A stretch of 64,000 bases of DNA, from NCBI GenBank assembly GCA_036897485.1, contig JAYMTF010000003.1:36130-100129 (forward strand), given 5' to 3'. Of this stretch, positions 51,391 through 63,776 are shown piece by piece. How positions within the stretch are numbered: position 1 is the stretch's first letter; each line of letters starts with the position of its first letter. The position numbers and the translations under genes are program-made. A model generated the notes under the pieces. That model saw only the letters and a list, made by a program, of their open reading frames with translations. It did not search any database and was not told the DNA's origin. Source of the DNA: Pelargonium nanum (taxonomy: Eukaryota > Streptophyta > Magnoliopsida > Geraniales > Geraniaceae).

Positions 51391-53985
51391 CTTTTGAGTC
51401 TGCTTGTCACTTAGCTAAGAACTTAATTTAATGAAGAATTGCTTGACTCTTGATCCTTTTTCTTAGATTAGCTAGCTTAGCTAACTAATTAATGGTAGTT
51501 TTTGTACAATACTTTCATAAATAAATATAGTTTTATGATCTTATATGTTTCATGAGTTTTGTTGGATGAATCTTGATCGTCATGATCTTGTGTGCAAGCT
51601 TGAGTGGTTGATTAGAAGTTGGAGGTGTTGATGACAATATGAATGAGAATGGGACATGAGATGTGTATATGGAAATGGAGGTCAATTCCAAGCAAAAGAG
51701 ACTTGTCAAAGGAAAGTAGAGGCAAATCCTTTTCATGGTTTGGAAGATGCTCTGCACGGATGTTGACTAAGAGATAGACAAGTCCCAAGTTAAGTTAAGC
51801 CATAGCTAAATGAGCCATTGCCCTTTTTCTTTCATTCTTCGTGTTATTGTTGTTAAAATATAGGGGATTAATTATACTTCTATTATTAATGAAACTCTAC
51901 TAAAATTGTTGAAATTGCAGTATTAGAAGTTCAAGTCATAATGTATAATCAGTTATTGAAATTCAACATGATATCCTAGTTTATTCTGGCTCATGCAAGC
52001 CTTGGTTCGAAATGTCCAGTTTATGATGTCTTACCTTATAGCCTCCGATACGGATATGCTAATTAATTATGATCCGGGCATTAGTATGAAGTGGCCCGTT
52101 TATGATGCCTCATGTGGTTTTTGGGGAAGAAAATAATTTACATGTAAGTGAAAGTGTATATAGAAGAGGTGATTAAAGTCACATATTGAAAAAAAATAAT
52201 AATAAATGAGATATATAAAAGTGGAAGTGAAAACTCACTAACAAGGTTAGTGCTTTCCCTTCAAGGGACAGTTGTGGTATCATATATGGTTGTTGTCCAT
52301 GTAGGTGCCCCGTTTATGATGTCTTGTAGCCTCAGATATGTTAATTAGTTAAGATTTAAGCCTTGGTTTGAAGTGGATGACTCAATCATCAACAAGCCCC
52401 ACGAACGACCTTCTTTCAGGTCACCATTACTCTTCAATTGCAGTCTCATGATCTTACTCATCCTTGGTGACCCTCTTGCAAAATCGTCTTGTCAGTTCAG
52501 CTATAAACCACAAGATGATCTCTAGCTAATGAGGTTGTATTCTGGCAAAAGGCTTGCTTTTGCGAATCATATGTAAAAGTTATTTAAATAGAGAATTTTC
52601 AGGCTCAAATATTACTTTTCAAGTGAAAACTTTGATTGTAACTTAATTACCAAATGAACCATAAGAAGAAGATGGATGATGTAATTGATTTGTTGGTTAT
52701 GGAATCCCCACAAAGGACTCCCCACCCACCTCGGACTCTCATGATAGTGGAAGGTTCTCTGTAAAAGACAATTAGACAAGACACTCCCAATTACACATTA
52801 GGAGAATCCTATGTGAGTTTCCATCAACCTCGTTTCACACTTACAAGGAAATGAAAATAAAAAAGAAAACACCACCTTTTTGCCACACTAATAATTGGCC
52901 TCTACATTAGTACATTACTATTTAATTAATGATTTATAGTACTATTCTATGTCGAATGTTTATCATGTAAGAGAAAAATAAAATAAAAGACTTATTGTGT
53001 GTGTTTTTTTATATATATTTATAAAGTTAGCTTAGAGAATATGCATGGTTGATGCTTAGCCTAATCTTAAGGTTTAATTTTCCATCCATAATATTAAACT
53101 AAATTATTTTCTTGGGATCGGAGTTGTTGTCTCTTGAGCAATGGAGTTGTGACACATAAGTGTAAGCTTAACTAAGTTTGTAAATCTCACATGGATTGCA
53201 ACTGGATTAGTTCGGATTGGATGGTTATTATTATATAATTTTGATAGTTAAGTGTGTATTATTGGAGACCACATGGGGATCAATTCCCATTTGTTACATT
53301 AATCACCATCCAATCCATATTGTTTCACATGCATGAGGTTGTAATTTATTAATTTGTTTTGCTTATGCAGAATATATGCTGAGTCATTTAATAGTGCTTT
53401 GGTTTATTCAAAATGAAAATAAAAATAGGGCTCTGGTGTATTTCACGTTGATTTTAAAGTGAAGCTCGTGCACAATTTTATGATACAAGGTAAACAGTAA
53501 ACACATAGATAATTAATTTATAATTACTTTATGTCTCGAAATGAAAATAATGTTTATCTTCAATTTTTATCTCAAAATAGAAAAAAAAAACTCGTAATAA
53601 GACAGATGATATAATAGTTTTTTTTCAAAATAAAATGGGACACAGTAAAAATATTATAGCATGTCTTTGAAGAGACTTGAACACATAACACAACACAATC
53701 AATTGGCTTCACCTACTTCATCCAAAAAGTGTTCTTGTAATTATGCTGTTTAAGCTATTAGAATATTGTTTTATTAAACTATCATGTTATCAAATTATTG
53801 GACCAATTAAAATAGTAGCCAGTTTTTTACCTATTAGGTAAAAACCAAGTGAAAAGTATTTTGTCTTAGTTTTTGGCGGGGAGTGACGTGAGTGACCGTG
53901 AAAGCATCACGAAATGCTGTTAGGTTTGGGCTGGTTTGCCTTGGTTGAACAAACAATAAAAGAATAGAATGTCTAAACCTACGAT
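51391..53985. other. intergenic, repeat-bearing
   Basis: No gene is seen over about 2.6 kb. A diverged tandem-like family lies at 51998-52380. A short region near 53530-53640 has ends resembling Stowaway-like MITEs, but the arms pair poorly. Confidence 0.55.
51998..52380. repeat. dispersed diverged direct repeats
   Basis: Three related segments starting near 51998, 52085 and 52312 share parts of GCCTTGGTTTGAAGTGG, CCGTTTATGATGTCTT and TAGCCTCAGATATG, with the second one incomplete. They look like an old local repeat family. Function is unknown. Confidence 0.6.
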
Positions 53986-53996
53986 TAAATGCATAC

Positions 53997-54161
53997 TTTT
54001 TTTTCTATTAGTAACGGGACATCATTTCTTTTTTTATTAGCAACAAGACATCATACTCGAAGTAACATAAATTTTACCATATACCGTCGACAAGGAGATT
54101 CGAACTTGAGACCTTAGAGAAAATCCAAAGTGTTTTAACCACTTGACCTAAAATGTCTTAA
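53997..54161 (-). mobile_element. tRNA-derived SINE, minus strand, same family as 1593-1759
   Basis: On the minus strand the head reads GACATTTTAGGTCAAGTGG, TTAAAACACTTTGGAT and CTCAAGTTCGAAT, matching the copy at 1593-1759. Its 3' part carries the tail motif GATGTCTTGTTGCTAATAAA twice in diverged form, at about 54020-54055. Flanks show an imperfect 11-bp direct repeat: TAAATGCATAC at 53986-53996 and TAAATGCACAC at 54162-54172. Confidence 0.75.
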
Positions 54162-54172
54162 TAAATGCACAC

Positions 54173-55361
54173 TAAGTATACAAACTAGCAGTAGTGTTTT
54201 TTTTTTTTTTGGATGAAAAACTAGCAGTTGTGCTAGTGTATGTTAGTGAGTGATAAACATATATACAATAACTGTCTATTGTTTTTATTAATTAATTATG
54301 TGTGAAATTTCAAAAAATATACTTAAATGAGGGCTTATGTCATGTGGGTCACACAATTAATTAATGAGAATATATTTGTCACAAAACTTAATATGAAATT
54401 AAAATACAAAACATTCATTCACATTCCACTCTTTATTTATATCATATAGCATGAATCATGCTTCAATAAGTTAGTTTAGTTAACTACAATTGAGTCGTCT
54501 TTTCGAATAAAAGTTAAAAGGATATTGGAGTACGCGTTGTCGTCGTAGAACTGTTGTAGGCGTAAGAGTCTTATAGATGAATTATCACACTAGAATATTT
54601 TGAAATGACTTTCACGTGAGTTGATAAGTTTTGCGGTATCTAAGGTCCACACAACACGAGGTAGCAGAGCGCTTTGTTAAGTAAAACCACGGGGTGACCT
54701 GATTCTCACTCTTGGTGTGAGATTAAATCTATCATTGTAAAACAAGGGCTAGTAACGTGAATTTTAGAGAGTGAAGAAAAAAAAGCGTAAATTGAATGAC
54801 ACAAATGAAACTCAAATACCGAAAAAAATCCACAACTTCATGGTTTTCTGAGTGTATTTGAGTTTTGTAGTATTTATAAAAATATGAGCTGTTGAAAATT
54901 CTATTTAGCCTAATCTGATAAACATATCTGCAATCTTCACATGGCAATAAAAAGAAAAAAGAAAAGAACAGTAACTATGGGATAGAGTAAATATATGTGA
55001 CAGAGAGTACGTTGTACAAACTTGTAAAAAAATATTTAAACATATTATCAACAGACACATCGACCATAATGCTCTAAGCAATACAATTAAAACAATAAAA
55101 TACTCCTTAAAAAAAACAATAAAATACAAATTCTAACAGTAATATATACACTAAACAAATCAAACTAATCTAATATCCACGTGCATAAACTAGAGCACTA
55201 AAATTAAACAACTATAGATTCGTGAAAATATTACCGTTACTTTCTAATAGTGATGGTCACGTTAGCTTTTACAGCGATCCGATGGTTCATTAACATAAAC
55301 AATGCTTATATATTTGAACCTCAAGATTCAAGAATCACTAACCAAATTCAAGATTCAAACA
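54173..55361. other. intergenic upstream of the P450 pseudogene
   Basis: AT-rich without a gene. A tRNA-like stretch at about 54655-54725 (AGGTAGCAGAGCGCTTTG and GTGAGATTAAATCT) may be another old SINE head; no duplication was seen. Confidence 0.5.
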
Positions 55362-57132
55362 ATGGTTTATTTTGATCATCAACCATACCTCATGAACACA
55401 TCCATATATAGTTGGGCTCTTAGTCCTTGTTCTCGTCTCTTTCTTGCTAGCAAAAAAGAAGACACGCCGTGCGTCTAAGGGCAAGACACCACCTATGGCT
55501 ACCGGTGCATGGCCAATTATTGGCCACCTTCTTTTATTCGGAGGAACCCAGCTTCCCCACAAAACGCTCGGTGCATTAGCCGGTCGGTTCGGTCCGATTT
55601 TCAGCGTCCGGCTCGGGATGCACCGAGCCGTGGTGGTGAGTAGCTGAGAGGTGGCCAAGGAGTGCTTCACCACCCACGACGCCGCCTTGGCGAACCGTCC
55701 CCGGTTCGCCGGAGCTAAGTACCTTGCCTACAACGACGCCATGTTCGTGTTCTCTCCGCACGGACCATATTGGCGCGAAATTCGGAAAATCGCCACCTTG
55801 GAGCTGCTCTCCAACCGCCGGATCGAGCTTCTCAAGCACGCCCGTGTCTCGGAAGTGGAGGTGTCCGTAAAAGATCTCTACAAGCTTTGGGAGGACAAAA
55901 AAGACGAGTCCGGACGTGTTTTCGTGGACATGACGCAATGGTTTTCGAATCTGTCTCTCAATGTTATTCTCCGATTGGTGGCCGGAAAGCGGTACGACGT
56001 TAACAATACCGACGAGAGTAAAGAGAATTACGAGAAGCTCCGGTGCCAAAAAGCTCTGAGGGAGTTTTTTGAATCCTTGGGGCTATCGGTTGTCTCCGAT
56101 GCATTTCCTTTTCTTGAAAGACTTGATGTTGGTGGACACATCAAGAATATGAAGAGAGTTGCGCACGATTTGGACTCTGTTTTGGACGGTTGGCTACAAG
56201 AGCATCGCTTGAAGAAAGTTTCTCCGGCGACGGGCGACGGAGACCCAAGACGAGCAAGATTTCATGGATGTGATGATTTCGACTGTTGATGGCAATGACC
56301 TTGGTGGGTTTGATTCTGATACTATAATCAAAGCTACGTCCTTGGTGAGTCCTTAAATTGAATGTACAAATAAGTGCACAACTTTTGATATGACGAACTA
56401 TTTATGTGTACTTACGCGTTTCATATATAGTTGGTCTATATTATTTTCTTCAACTTATAAATTTGATATGACGAATTTTGTGATTTGTAGGCCATGATTG
56501 GAGCGGCTAGTGACACCACCATGATCACTCTTATATGGGCAATCTCACTTCTATTGAACAATTCGCATGCGATGAAGAAGGCTCAAGAAGAACTAGACAA
56601 TATTGTTGGCAATGAAAGATTGGTGAAAGAATCAGATGTCAGTAAATTGGTTTACTTAAATTCCATAATTAAAGAAACGTTGAGGTTATACCCTCCCGCA
56701 CCTCTCTTAGTTCCACGAGAGTTCGTCGAGGATTGTATTGTCGGTGGATATTATGTTTCTAAAGGCACTCGTCTAATAACGAACGCTTGGAAGATTCATA
56801 GTGATCCCGGAGTTTGGTCTCAACCGTTAGAATATAAGCCAGAAAGATTTCTCACGACTCAAAAGAACTTCGATGTTAAGGGTAAACAATTTGAGCTAAT
56901 TCCTTTTAAAACCGGTAGAAGAGCTTGTCCTAGGACATCATTTGCCCTCCCCGTCTTACATTTAGCGTTGACGAGCTTTTTACAAACATTTGAATTATCA
57001 ACTCCGTCGAATTCACAATTACACATGACTGAGAGTTTTGGAATAACCAACTTGAAGGCAACTCCACTTGAAGTTCTTGTGAAACCTCGCATTCAATTTG
57101 AGTTTTGTTTTTCTAAAATAAGTCACGCGTGA
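55362..57132 (+). pseudogene. cytochrome P450, CYP82 family, disrupted
   Basis: Two exons, about 55362-56344 and 56491-57132, in the CYP82 arrangement. Recognisable: membrane anchor GLLVLVLVSFLLAKKK, proline hinge and GAWPIIGHL, helix C WREIRKIATLELLSNRR, ExxR helix KETLRLYPP, and YKPERF. Breaks: a frame change between the ATG part and the anchor (near 55400-55411); TGA at 55645-55647 where CYP82s have Trp (VVSSWEVAKE); and a one-base frame change at about 56231-56245 before the DFMDVMIST segment. Active-site motifs are also altered: the I-helix reads AASDTT instead of the AGxDTT type, and the haem loop reads FKTGRRACPR, with the Cys kept but the Gly after it (FxxGxRxCxG) replaced. Family enzymes hydroxylate specialised metabolites in the ER. 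It is almost certainly non-functional; no restored sequence is given. Confidence 0.9.
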
Positions 57133-57156
57133 ACCGTCTCTTTAGAGGTCGTAATC

Positions 57157-57204
57157 CCTTTGAATATCACCCTTCAAGTGGCATTGAAGGGTGACATTCA
57201 AAGG
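57157..57204. repeat. 21-bp stem hairpin just after the P450 stop
   Basis: The arms CCTTTGAATATCACCCTTCAA and its near-complement pair over 21 bp with one mismatch around a 6-base loop (GTGGCA). It starts 25 bp after the P450 stop codon, in the presumed 3' UTR. A third partial copy (ATTCAAGTGACATTG) follows immediately. Confidence 0.85.
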
Positions 57205-58036
57205 AATTCAAGTGACATTGCATGAACGTCAGTCATTTGAGAGGATAATTTGTTCAACGTGCACTTTCTTCATTTAGATTATTAAAGTGAATAAATACAT
57301 TGATATATTAAGATGATTTCATTATTAACCTTAAACATTTTCACTAAACGCATAATACACAACTGAAATAACGTGAAAAAAGAACACATATGTCAATCTT
57401 CCTCTAATAAAACGTATTATACATGTGAGGATATTCATATGTGTGTATATATTATTTGAGACGATCATTGATTATTTCTTTTGTATTTAATATTCTTATA
57501 AACTCTTTTTTTTTTTTTTTTGGTTTCCCATGGGTGAATGAGTGTTATCATGAAAACAGCATGTATAGTTGAGATTCGTAATTAATGTGTTGTATCCTCT
57601 TGGCAACTGGTGTTTATTTGGTGGGCCAACAAATTAAAGAATTGAAGTGAAGGGAAGCTACACTGTTCGTACTTTTAACCAACCCACCAACGCTCACTGA
57701 GCTGATGTACACTCTCTTGCCCACCGACCACCAACAAAATGGACGGTTCTGCATTTATGTCTTAACATACCCGAAACTTTCACCCACAAATATTAATGCA
57801 TTTTATGACCTTAATGATACTCATATGCGTCCTGAATCGGGCCTGTTATGGGCCCAAGAGAAGAGTAGAGAGAAAAATATAAATTGGGCCGGGCCTGTCA
57901 CGATCCAGAAAGAACAGTAGCGTCACGAGAGTCACGTGACATTCAACACTGCTGACAAAATATCTAACCGTCTCTCTCTTCCTCCGCTAATGTCTCAGTT
58001 GCTCCGACTCCGACTCTGCGAAACAGAACCACAGAG
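57205..58036. other. intergenic and promoter of F-box gene
   Basis: No gene seen. The last 130 bp form the 5' leader of the F-box gene. The palindrome GTCACGTGAC is at 57931-57940. Confidence 0.55.
57931..57940. promoter_or_regulatory. GTCACGTGAC G-box palindrome upstream of F-box gene
   Basis: Same 10-bp palindrome as before the SMR gene, here about 97 bp before the ATG at 58037, a position consistent with a proximal promoter element. Binding is inferred from the motif. Confidence 0.4.
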
Positions 58037-60591
58037 ATGAAGCACAACACTTGGCCAGATCGATCCAACGGTATAAAACTCGACCAACCCACAAAACCGA
58101 GCTCTTCAAGCCGTCACATTCAGTTCCGCTCGAGATCATCATCGGCTCGGGCGCCGTCGGACGGTCGCGATTTCTCCGCACTTCCGTTCGACGTCATGGT
58201 GAAAATTGCAGCTTCGTTCACGCGCTCGGACCTCCGAGCGGCGTCGTTGGTGTGTAGGTCGTGGAGAGACGCGCTCAGGCCGCTGAGGGAGGCGGGGGTG
58301 CTGTTACGGTCCGGGAAGCGGTTCAAGCACGGCCGAGGAGGCGTGCGCTGCAATCTGGACAAGGCTCTGGACGCTTTCCTGAAAGGTGCGGCTCGGGGCT
58401 CCACTCCGGCTATGGTGGATGCCGGGTTGTTGTATTGGGAAAGAGGCGAGAAAGAGAAGGCTATAGCTTTGTATTGTAGAGCTGCCGCGCTCGGCGACGC
58501 CGCGGGACAGTTCAATTTGGGGATTTCGTACTTGCAAGGTAAAATTTGTTGTTGCAGAATCATCTTTTTTATGGTGAGATGATTTTAGTAGCACTGAATC
58601 CTATTGAAATTGAGTCAAGTTTTTAAGATAAAAATTGTAGGATTTGAGTGAAAATAGAAGCAGTACCTGAACTTTTTAATGGATCAAACCCAAATCTTCA
58701 GCATATGTAACCACTTACTCAACCAAATGCATTTCCATCAAAAAAAAAAAAACCAAATGCATTAATTCATCATTCAATGCATTTATTTCTTGTTATTTAT
58801 TGCCTCAACTTGTTTAATGTGTAGCAAAGAATATATTTTTATTTACTCTTCCACTTGTTGCAAGACACTCTCATGGTCACTCTATACTCTTCTCAGTTCT
58901 CAGCATTGTAGCTATCAATGGAGGTGGGATCTGTCACCTCTTTGAATACCAGTGATTTTGAGTCATAAATGACAATAGAACCTGTAAAGAAATTAGAGTT
59001 TTTTTGTCCAGTTTCCGGTATCTTTTGTTCTAGCAGCATTATGTGATTTGAATAATTTAAGTAAATGAAATCATTATTTAAAGCCTAAATCATAATTCTA
59101 AGTCCTATTTGCTTTCATATGCTTATGACTTTTAATACATGCAGCTGAACCTCCAAAGAGAAAGGAAGCCATGAGATGGTTCTATCAAGCTTCCATGGCA
59201 GGACATATCCGCGCTCAGTATCAACTCGCTCTTTGTTTGCATCAGGATCGTGGGGTGGATCGTGATCTACAAGAGGCCGTATATAGCTCTTTGCTTATAC
59301 TGTTTACTTTGAACTGTCAGTATACTTAATTTTCTAGGGCACACCATATTTGCTAATACCTTGCTGCTAGAGTAGTGGATTTTCAGTGGTAAACCAGCCC
59401 TACTCCTGACATGTGACTTAGTTATGGTAACTCTATGCAGTTGTTTTCTTGTTCTGTGGATAATTTGTTTATATCTTATAACAAATTGAGTGTGTAATAG
59501 AGCTTGTTCCCTGTACATTTTGTCTTCACGTTTTCTTCTTTATTTACCCATTATTATTGCATAACTGTAGTTCTGTGATCTATTCTTTACCAAGAAAATC
59601 TGACAGTAGTTGGTTTGTTTAGTTTTTTAATAGAAGTTTTTTTTTTTTTTTTTTTTGGAAACAGGCAAGATGGTTTCTGAAAGCTGCAGAGGGTGGATAT
59701 ATTCGTGCTATGTACAATATTTCACATTGCTACTCTAATGGGGAAGGTTTGGTACAGAGTCACCGACAAGCAAGGAAATGGATGAAGCGGGCAGCTGATC
59801 GTGGTCACAGTAAGGCTCAATTTGAGCATGGACTTGAGCTTTTCTCTGTATGTGATACATCCTCCCCTTTTTTCTTTTATAATATATCTATTTAAAACAT
59901 GAAACTCATCTAGCTGGGTCTCATATTATCCTTTGGAAGTGTACGTGATGTATGCAATAAGCAAGAGTTTAGAAAATGGTTCAAAAGGAGTTATTTATTT
60001 ATTATATAAAAAAACACATTGAACTATGTAAAGGAATAGGATTGAAATATAAAACTCAAAGAAATCAGATGTTACATGATTAATCTATATGCTTCAGAGG
60101 TCCAACTTCAACCTCCTAGATATGTCTTCTCTTTGAAGGACCTTAGTGTGGAGTACATGACAAGAAATTGAACAGTATTAAGATTTTCGTATGAAGTCCT
60201 TTTGTCATGTCATTTACTTGTACCCCTTTATCAAGTAGTAGATTCTGCAGTTTTGGTGGGTATTTGATAGTAGGACCAAGTGGTCTTGCCATTATGCAAA
60301 TGCGCATTCATTTTGCTGCTTCACATGTGTTGGAGTGATTGAAAAAGATGGGTGATATATTTTGTGTTTCTTTGATGCTAAAGGATTCAAGATCTGATAA
60401 AAACTTTGATTGTGATACTTGGGCAGAGAGGAGAGATGATTAAAGCAGTTGTCTATTTGGAACTTGCAACTCGCGCTGGTGAAACGGCTGCAAATCGTGT
60501 GAAAACTGCAATACTCCAACAACTGGCAACACCTTCTTGCGATCGCATAATGCTTCTTGCTGACAATTGGCGCGCTTTGCGATTTCACTGA
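58037..60591 (+). CDS. F-box protein with Sel1-like repeats (At1g70590 type)
   Basis: Four exons join in frame: 58037-58538, 59145-59278, 59665-59847, 60427-60591; 327 residues. The N-terminus (about 1-45) is Ser-rich and probably disordered. The F-box follows (FSALPFDVMVKIAASF to about residue 80, with LVCRSWRD), the SKP1-docking part of SCF ubiquitin ligases. The remainder is a run of Sel1/TPR-like helical repeats, recognisable by their A/G spacing: AMVDAGLLYWERG, AAALGDAAGQFNLGISYLQ, ASMAGHIRAQYQLALCL, AAEGGYIRAMYNISHCY, AADRGHSKAQFEHGL. These probably bind the substrate, which is unknown. Start chosen as the first ATG after the GC-rich leader. The third exon's acceptor follows a long T-run (59636-59656). 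Confidence 0.9.
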
Positions 60592-60719
60592 GCTATGTTA
60601 ATCCTTGGTGTTACTAATTGTTGGTAAATACCTGGTTGTAATCCATGCTAGCTTTGTTATATAGTGGTTCCACGAAATAGGTCAACGTTATTTCTTGGCG
60701 TATCATGATCTGCTGAAGG

Positions 60720-60836
60720 GATGTAGATATTTATACAGAAATGTACATTCAGCTGTACACTATGTATCAGATGCTGGGGGGATGTAGATATTTGGAAAGA
60801 AACGTACATTCAGTTGTACACTATGTATCAGATGCT
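60720..60836 (+). repeat. tandem duplication in the F-box 3' UTR
   Basis: Two 56-bp copies with a 61-bp period, both beginning GATGTAGATATTT and ending TATGTATCAGATGCT, differing at a few positions. The site lies about 130-245 bp after the stop codon and includes TGTAC elements that resemble plant far-upstream polyadenylation or PUF-type signals; that role is speculative. Confidence 0.85.
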
Positions 60837-60847
60837 TATTCACTATA

Positions 60848-61025
60848 TAAGCGCGTGAGTCAACTGATAGAGTTAATTCAACTTAACTTGAGATTTGAAG
60901 TTCAAATTTTAGAGTAACGGGTCCTCCTGCTCGATTAGACTGGGTGGGAGCTGATCCCTTGCCGATAGAGAGTTTTGGGGATGGCATGTGTATCCGTCTA
61001 CTGTAATCTACCCCCAACTTGATTG
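60848..61025 (+). mobile_element. possible tRNA-derived SINE
   Basis: Has a box A-like GTGAGTCAACTGATAGAGTT and a box B-like GAAGTTCAAATTTT about 30 bp apart, then GGGTGGGAGCTGATCCCTTG and a TACTGTAATCTACCCCC end, in the manner of other dicot SINEs. No flanking duplication was identified. Confidence 0.5.
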
Positions 61026-63776
61026 TTGAAGAATAGTTTATATCATTTGTGACATTAAAGTTTCAGTGAAATTGAGTTTTGGGAAAGCCAGAAAAAAACC
61101 ATCTGACATATTTGCTCTTGTAAGTGATCAATACACTGAGCTCGATTTACTGTACTTTTTTATCTTCTGAAAATAATCATGAAACGTTTGGGACATGATT
61201 TTAGAGAAGTTTAACATATGTGTAGAGCTAAAAGAATACCATGCTACGGCAGGACCACACTGTACAACTACACAGCCCAGTTATTGATGGAACCCTGCCC
61301 AGTCCAATTAATGATAATTTTTCATTGCATCTTATATATATACACACACTTAAAGAGGAAAATAGAATATGAAGTTAACTTTCTTTCAGTGACACCGCAT
61401 TATATTTCATGCATATTCACTAAGTAAGTTTGTGAGTGGAGCAACTTGTTAAATCCAAGATTTTTTAATAAGTTGTCATCATCTCATAATAACTTAATTT
61501 AAGTCAAAAACTAATTTACTTAGACACCTCTTACACACACACATATAGAGTGTGCACAACTCAAATTCTAATTCAACTTGTCTCAGTTGAGCTACCTAAG
61601 ATGTTGACCTCTTGCTATATTTGCCAGCGAAGTGATCCGTTGAATATAAACTTTTCACGACACTTCAAATAAAATATTATAGTTAATTATAAAATTCAAT
61701 ATACTTTTGTATTCATGAAATCAAACCTAACATTAAATAAATAAACTGTTTAAAAAACCTTTAAATAAATAAATGATGTGTCATCCTAGAACTCACGAAA
61801 CCTAATTCTATATAGGTAAATGTTTGCACCCACGGTCCATAAAATTTATATGCAAGAGGAATTCATGTTTTTTTGGAACTAGGATCAATCTTCATTTCCT
61901 TTTCATGGCCACTTTTCAATTGGAAAAAAACAAACAACAAACAGAGTCTAGAAAGGGAAATATCATTAGAAAACAAGAAAGATGATGATATGGTCCATGC
62001 ATTCAACACTAGTCCTTTTGTGCTTTTTAGGGTTTTTTAGAAGATGAAAAAAACATTGGTCCATCATCGTCTTCATCAATATCTTCTCTCTCTCTCCAAG
62101 GTCAACCACCATTCTTGACACAGTGACTGGTAGTTCTTGAAAAGGCAAAATATTAATCACCAAGAAAACCAATTCTTGGTGTTCATTTCTCAGCCAATAA
62201 TATATAATCATCATTGAAACGTTAAAAGGTACCAACAATAATAGCGAGACAATCGCTTTGTCCATTTCTGAAATTACTTTTTCTGTGTTTCAAATAACTA
62301 AGATTTGCATAAATTACGTAGCATTTTAGTGCAGGCCGCAATTTATAATAGTGTTATTTATTTTGTTTTATCCCACAAGAAGATGATCGTACTTGCAAAC
62401 ATAATTTAGCAATAAGCTGAGCTATCTATATGAAAATGATATAAATTTATACTATGTAATACTATCACATCTAACGTTCAAAGAAAGGTCAAGGCTTCTA
62501 GATTTTGGAATTTTGTGGTTTTCGTCATGCATGATGCACATTGCTCTTGCAACTATATATAACATGATTTTTGGTAAAATCAATAAGTATACAAGAGTCG
62601 GAAATTTAAACTCGAATTTGAGGGTACTTGAAATTTGACCCACATTTTGAACGGTTAGATTAGATTTTTCATGGATCACCTACAGATTTTATATATATAA
62701 CCCACAACACACGTATTCATAAATTAAAGCTACTTATTGTCTATCAAAAAAAAAACATGCGCCTTTATTAGGTCGGGTTTATGTTAAGGTTTTTGAGGAG
62801 CTCGAAATTTGAAATGCAACACTAATACATTATACATATGGTTGTAGCTGTGATCCTATAATTGATTTCTAATAATGTACGTTTTCTCATGTATCTCTAA
62901 TGATGTGCTATAAACAAAATGACTTAGTTTTACAAATGGAGAAGAGTTTTTGCTGGCTAGGTTCGAAATCAGCTGCCACATTTTGACGAAAAAAATTGCA
63001 TGCAACACTGTAAACATGCCATGCATTAATTAGGTTGTAGCGGTAAAAAGGAAAGGGAAGTTTCATATCGATCTCTCTATCGCTTCTGTGTATATAGCAT
63101 TGGGATGTGGACTTCATATTATTAATGCTTTGTGTTCAATTGTAACCAAAAAGAGGCCACCACCGTACACACCAATACTTGTATTAAATGTGCTTTTGGC
63201 TTGACCTACTACGTAATTGTGGCTTTCGAACATATGAAATATCTCTTTTCAAATCACATAAACACAACATAAAAAATAAAATAAAAAACATGTATACACC
63301 CCTTCCATTAAATACAGCTTTCTAATCATGTATTTAATAACTTGATATATATATTACAAATACTTTAGTGTTCGGTGTATAAAACATATTGTACTTAACC
63401 TGATAATCAGTTAGTACTAAGTACTAACTATTAAGACTCTTTCTATGACACACTTTATACTTATTTGTCATAGTGTCAATTGTCATCATGTGTCACTGTG
63501 GAAATGTTTGGTCCAAGGTTCATGCATGTCTCAACAATTGAAATCCAATTTTCTCTTTTCTTGCCCAATTAACAAATTCAAACAAATTCCAAATTTCTTT
63601 CCTTCTCCTTTTGATATACCATTTTTATAAACAATTTAATCACATATTCCAAACTTTTGCTGATATAAAAACGATCACTCCATTCCATGCACTTTCTATA
63701 TCAATTCATTACTCAGCCAAAAAGAAAACAGTACGTTCTTAATTAATTGAGTACTCTGTTTCCTAACTTCTTTGTC
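61026..63776. other. intergenic; promoter of MATE gene at right
   Basis: No gene is supported over 2.7 kb. The open frame at 61966-62265 (-) begins with a hydrophobic segment but matches no family I know. A TATA-like TATAAAAA is at about 63664-63671, some 110 bp before the MATE start. Confidence 0.5.
63664..63671 (+). promoter_or_regulatory. TATA box of MATE transporter gene
   Basis: TATAAAAA lies 106-113 bp before the ATG at 63777, a suitable spacing for a leader of about 75-80 bases. Confidence 0.45.

Noticed and set aside
55576-56049. 157-residue minus-strand frame
   Set aside because: Shadow of the GC-rich P450 first exon on the opposite strand.
61966-62265. 99-residue minus-strand open frame, possible small secreted peptide
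   Set aside because: Only a short hydrophobic start; no conserved peptide motif, no upstream promoter signs, AT-rich composition.
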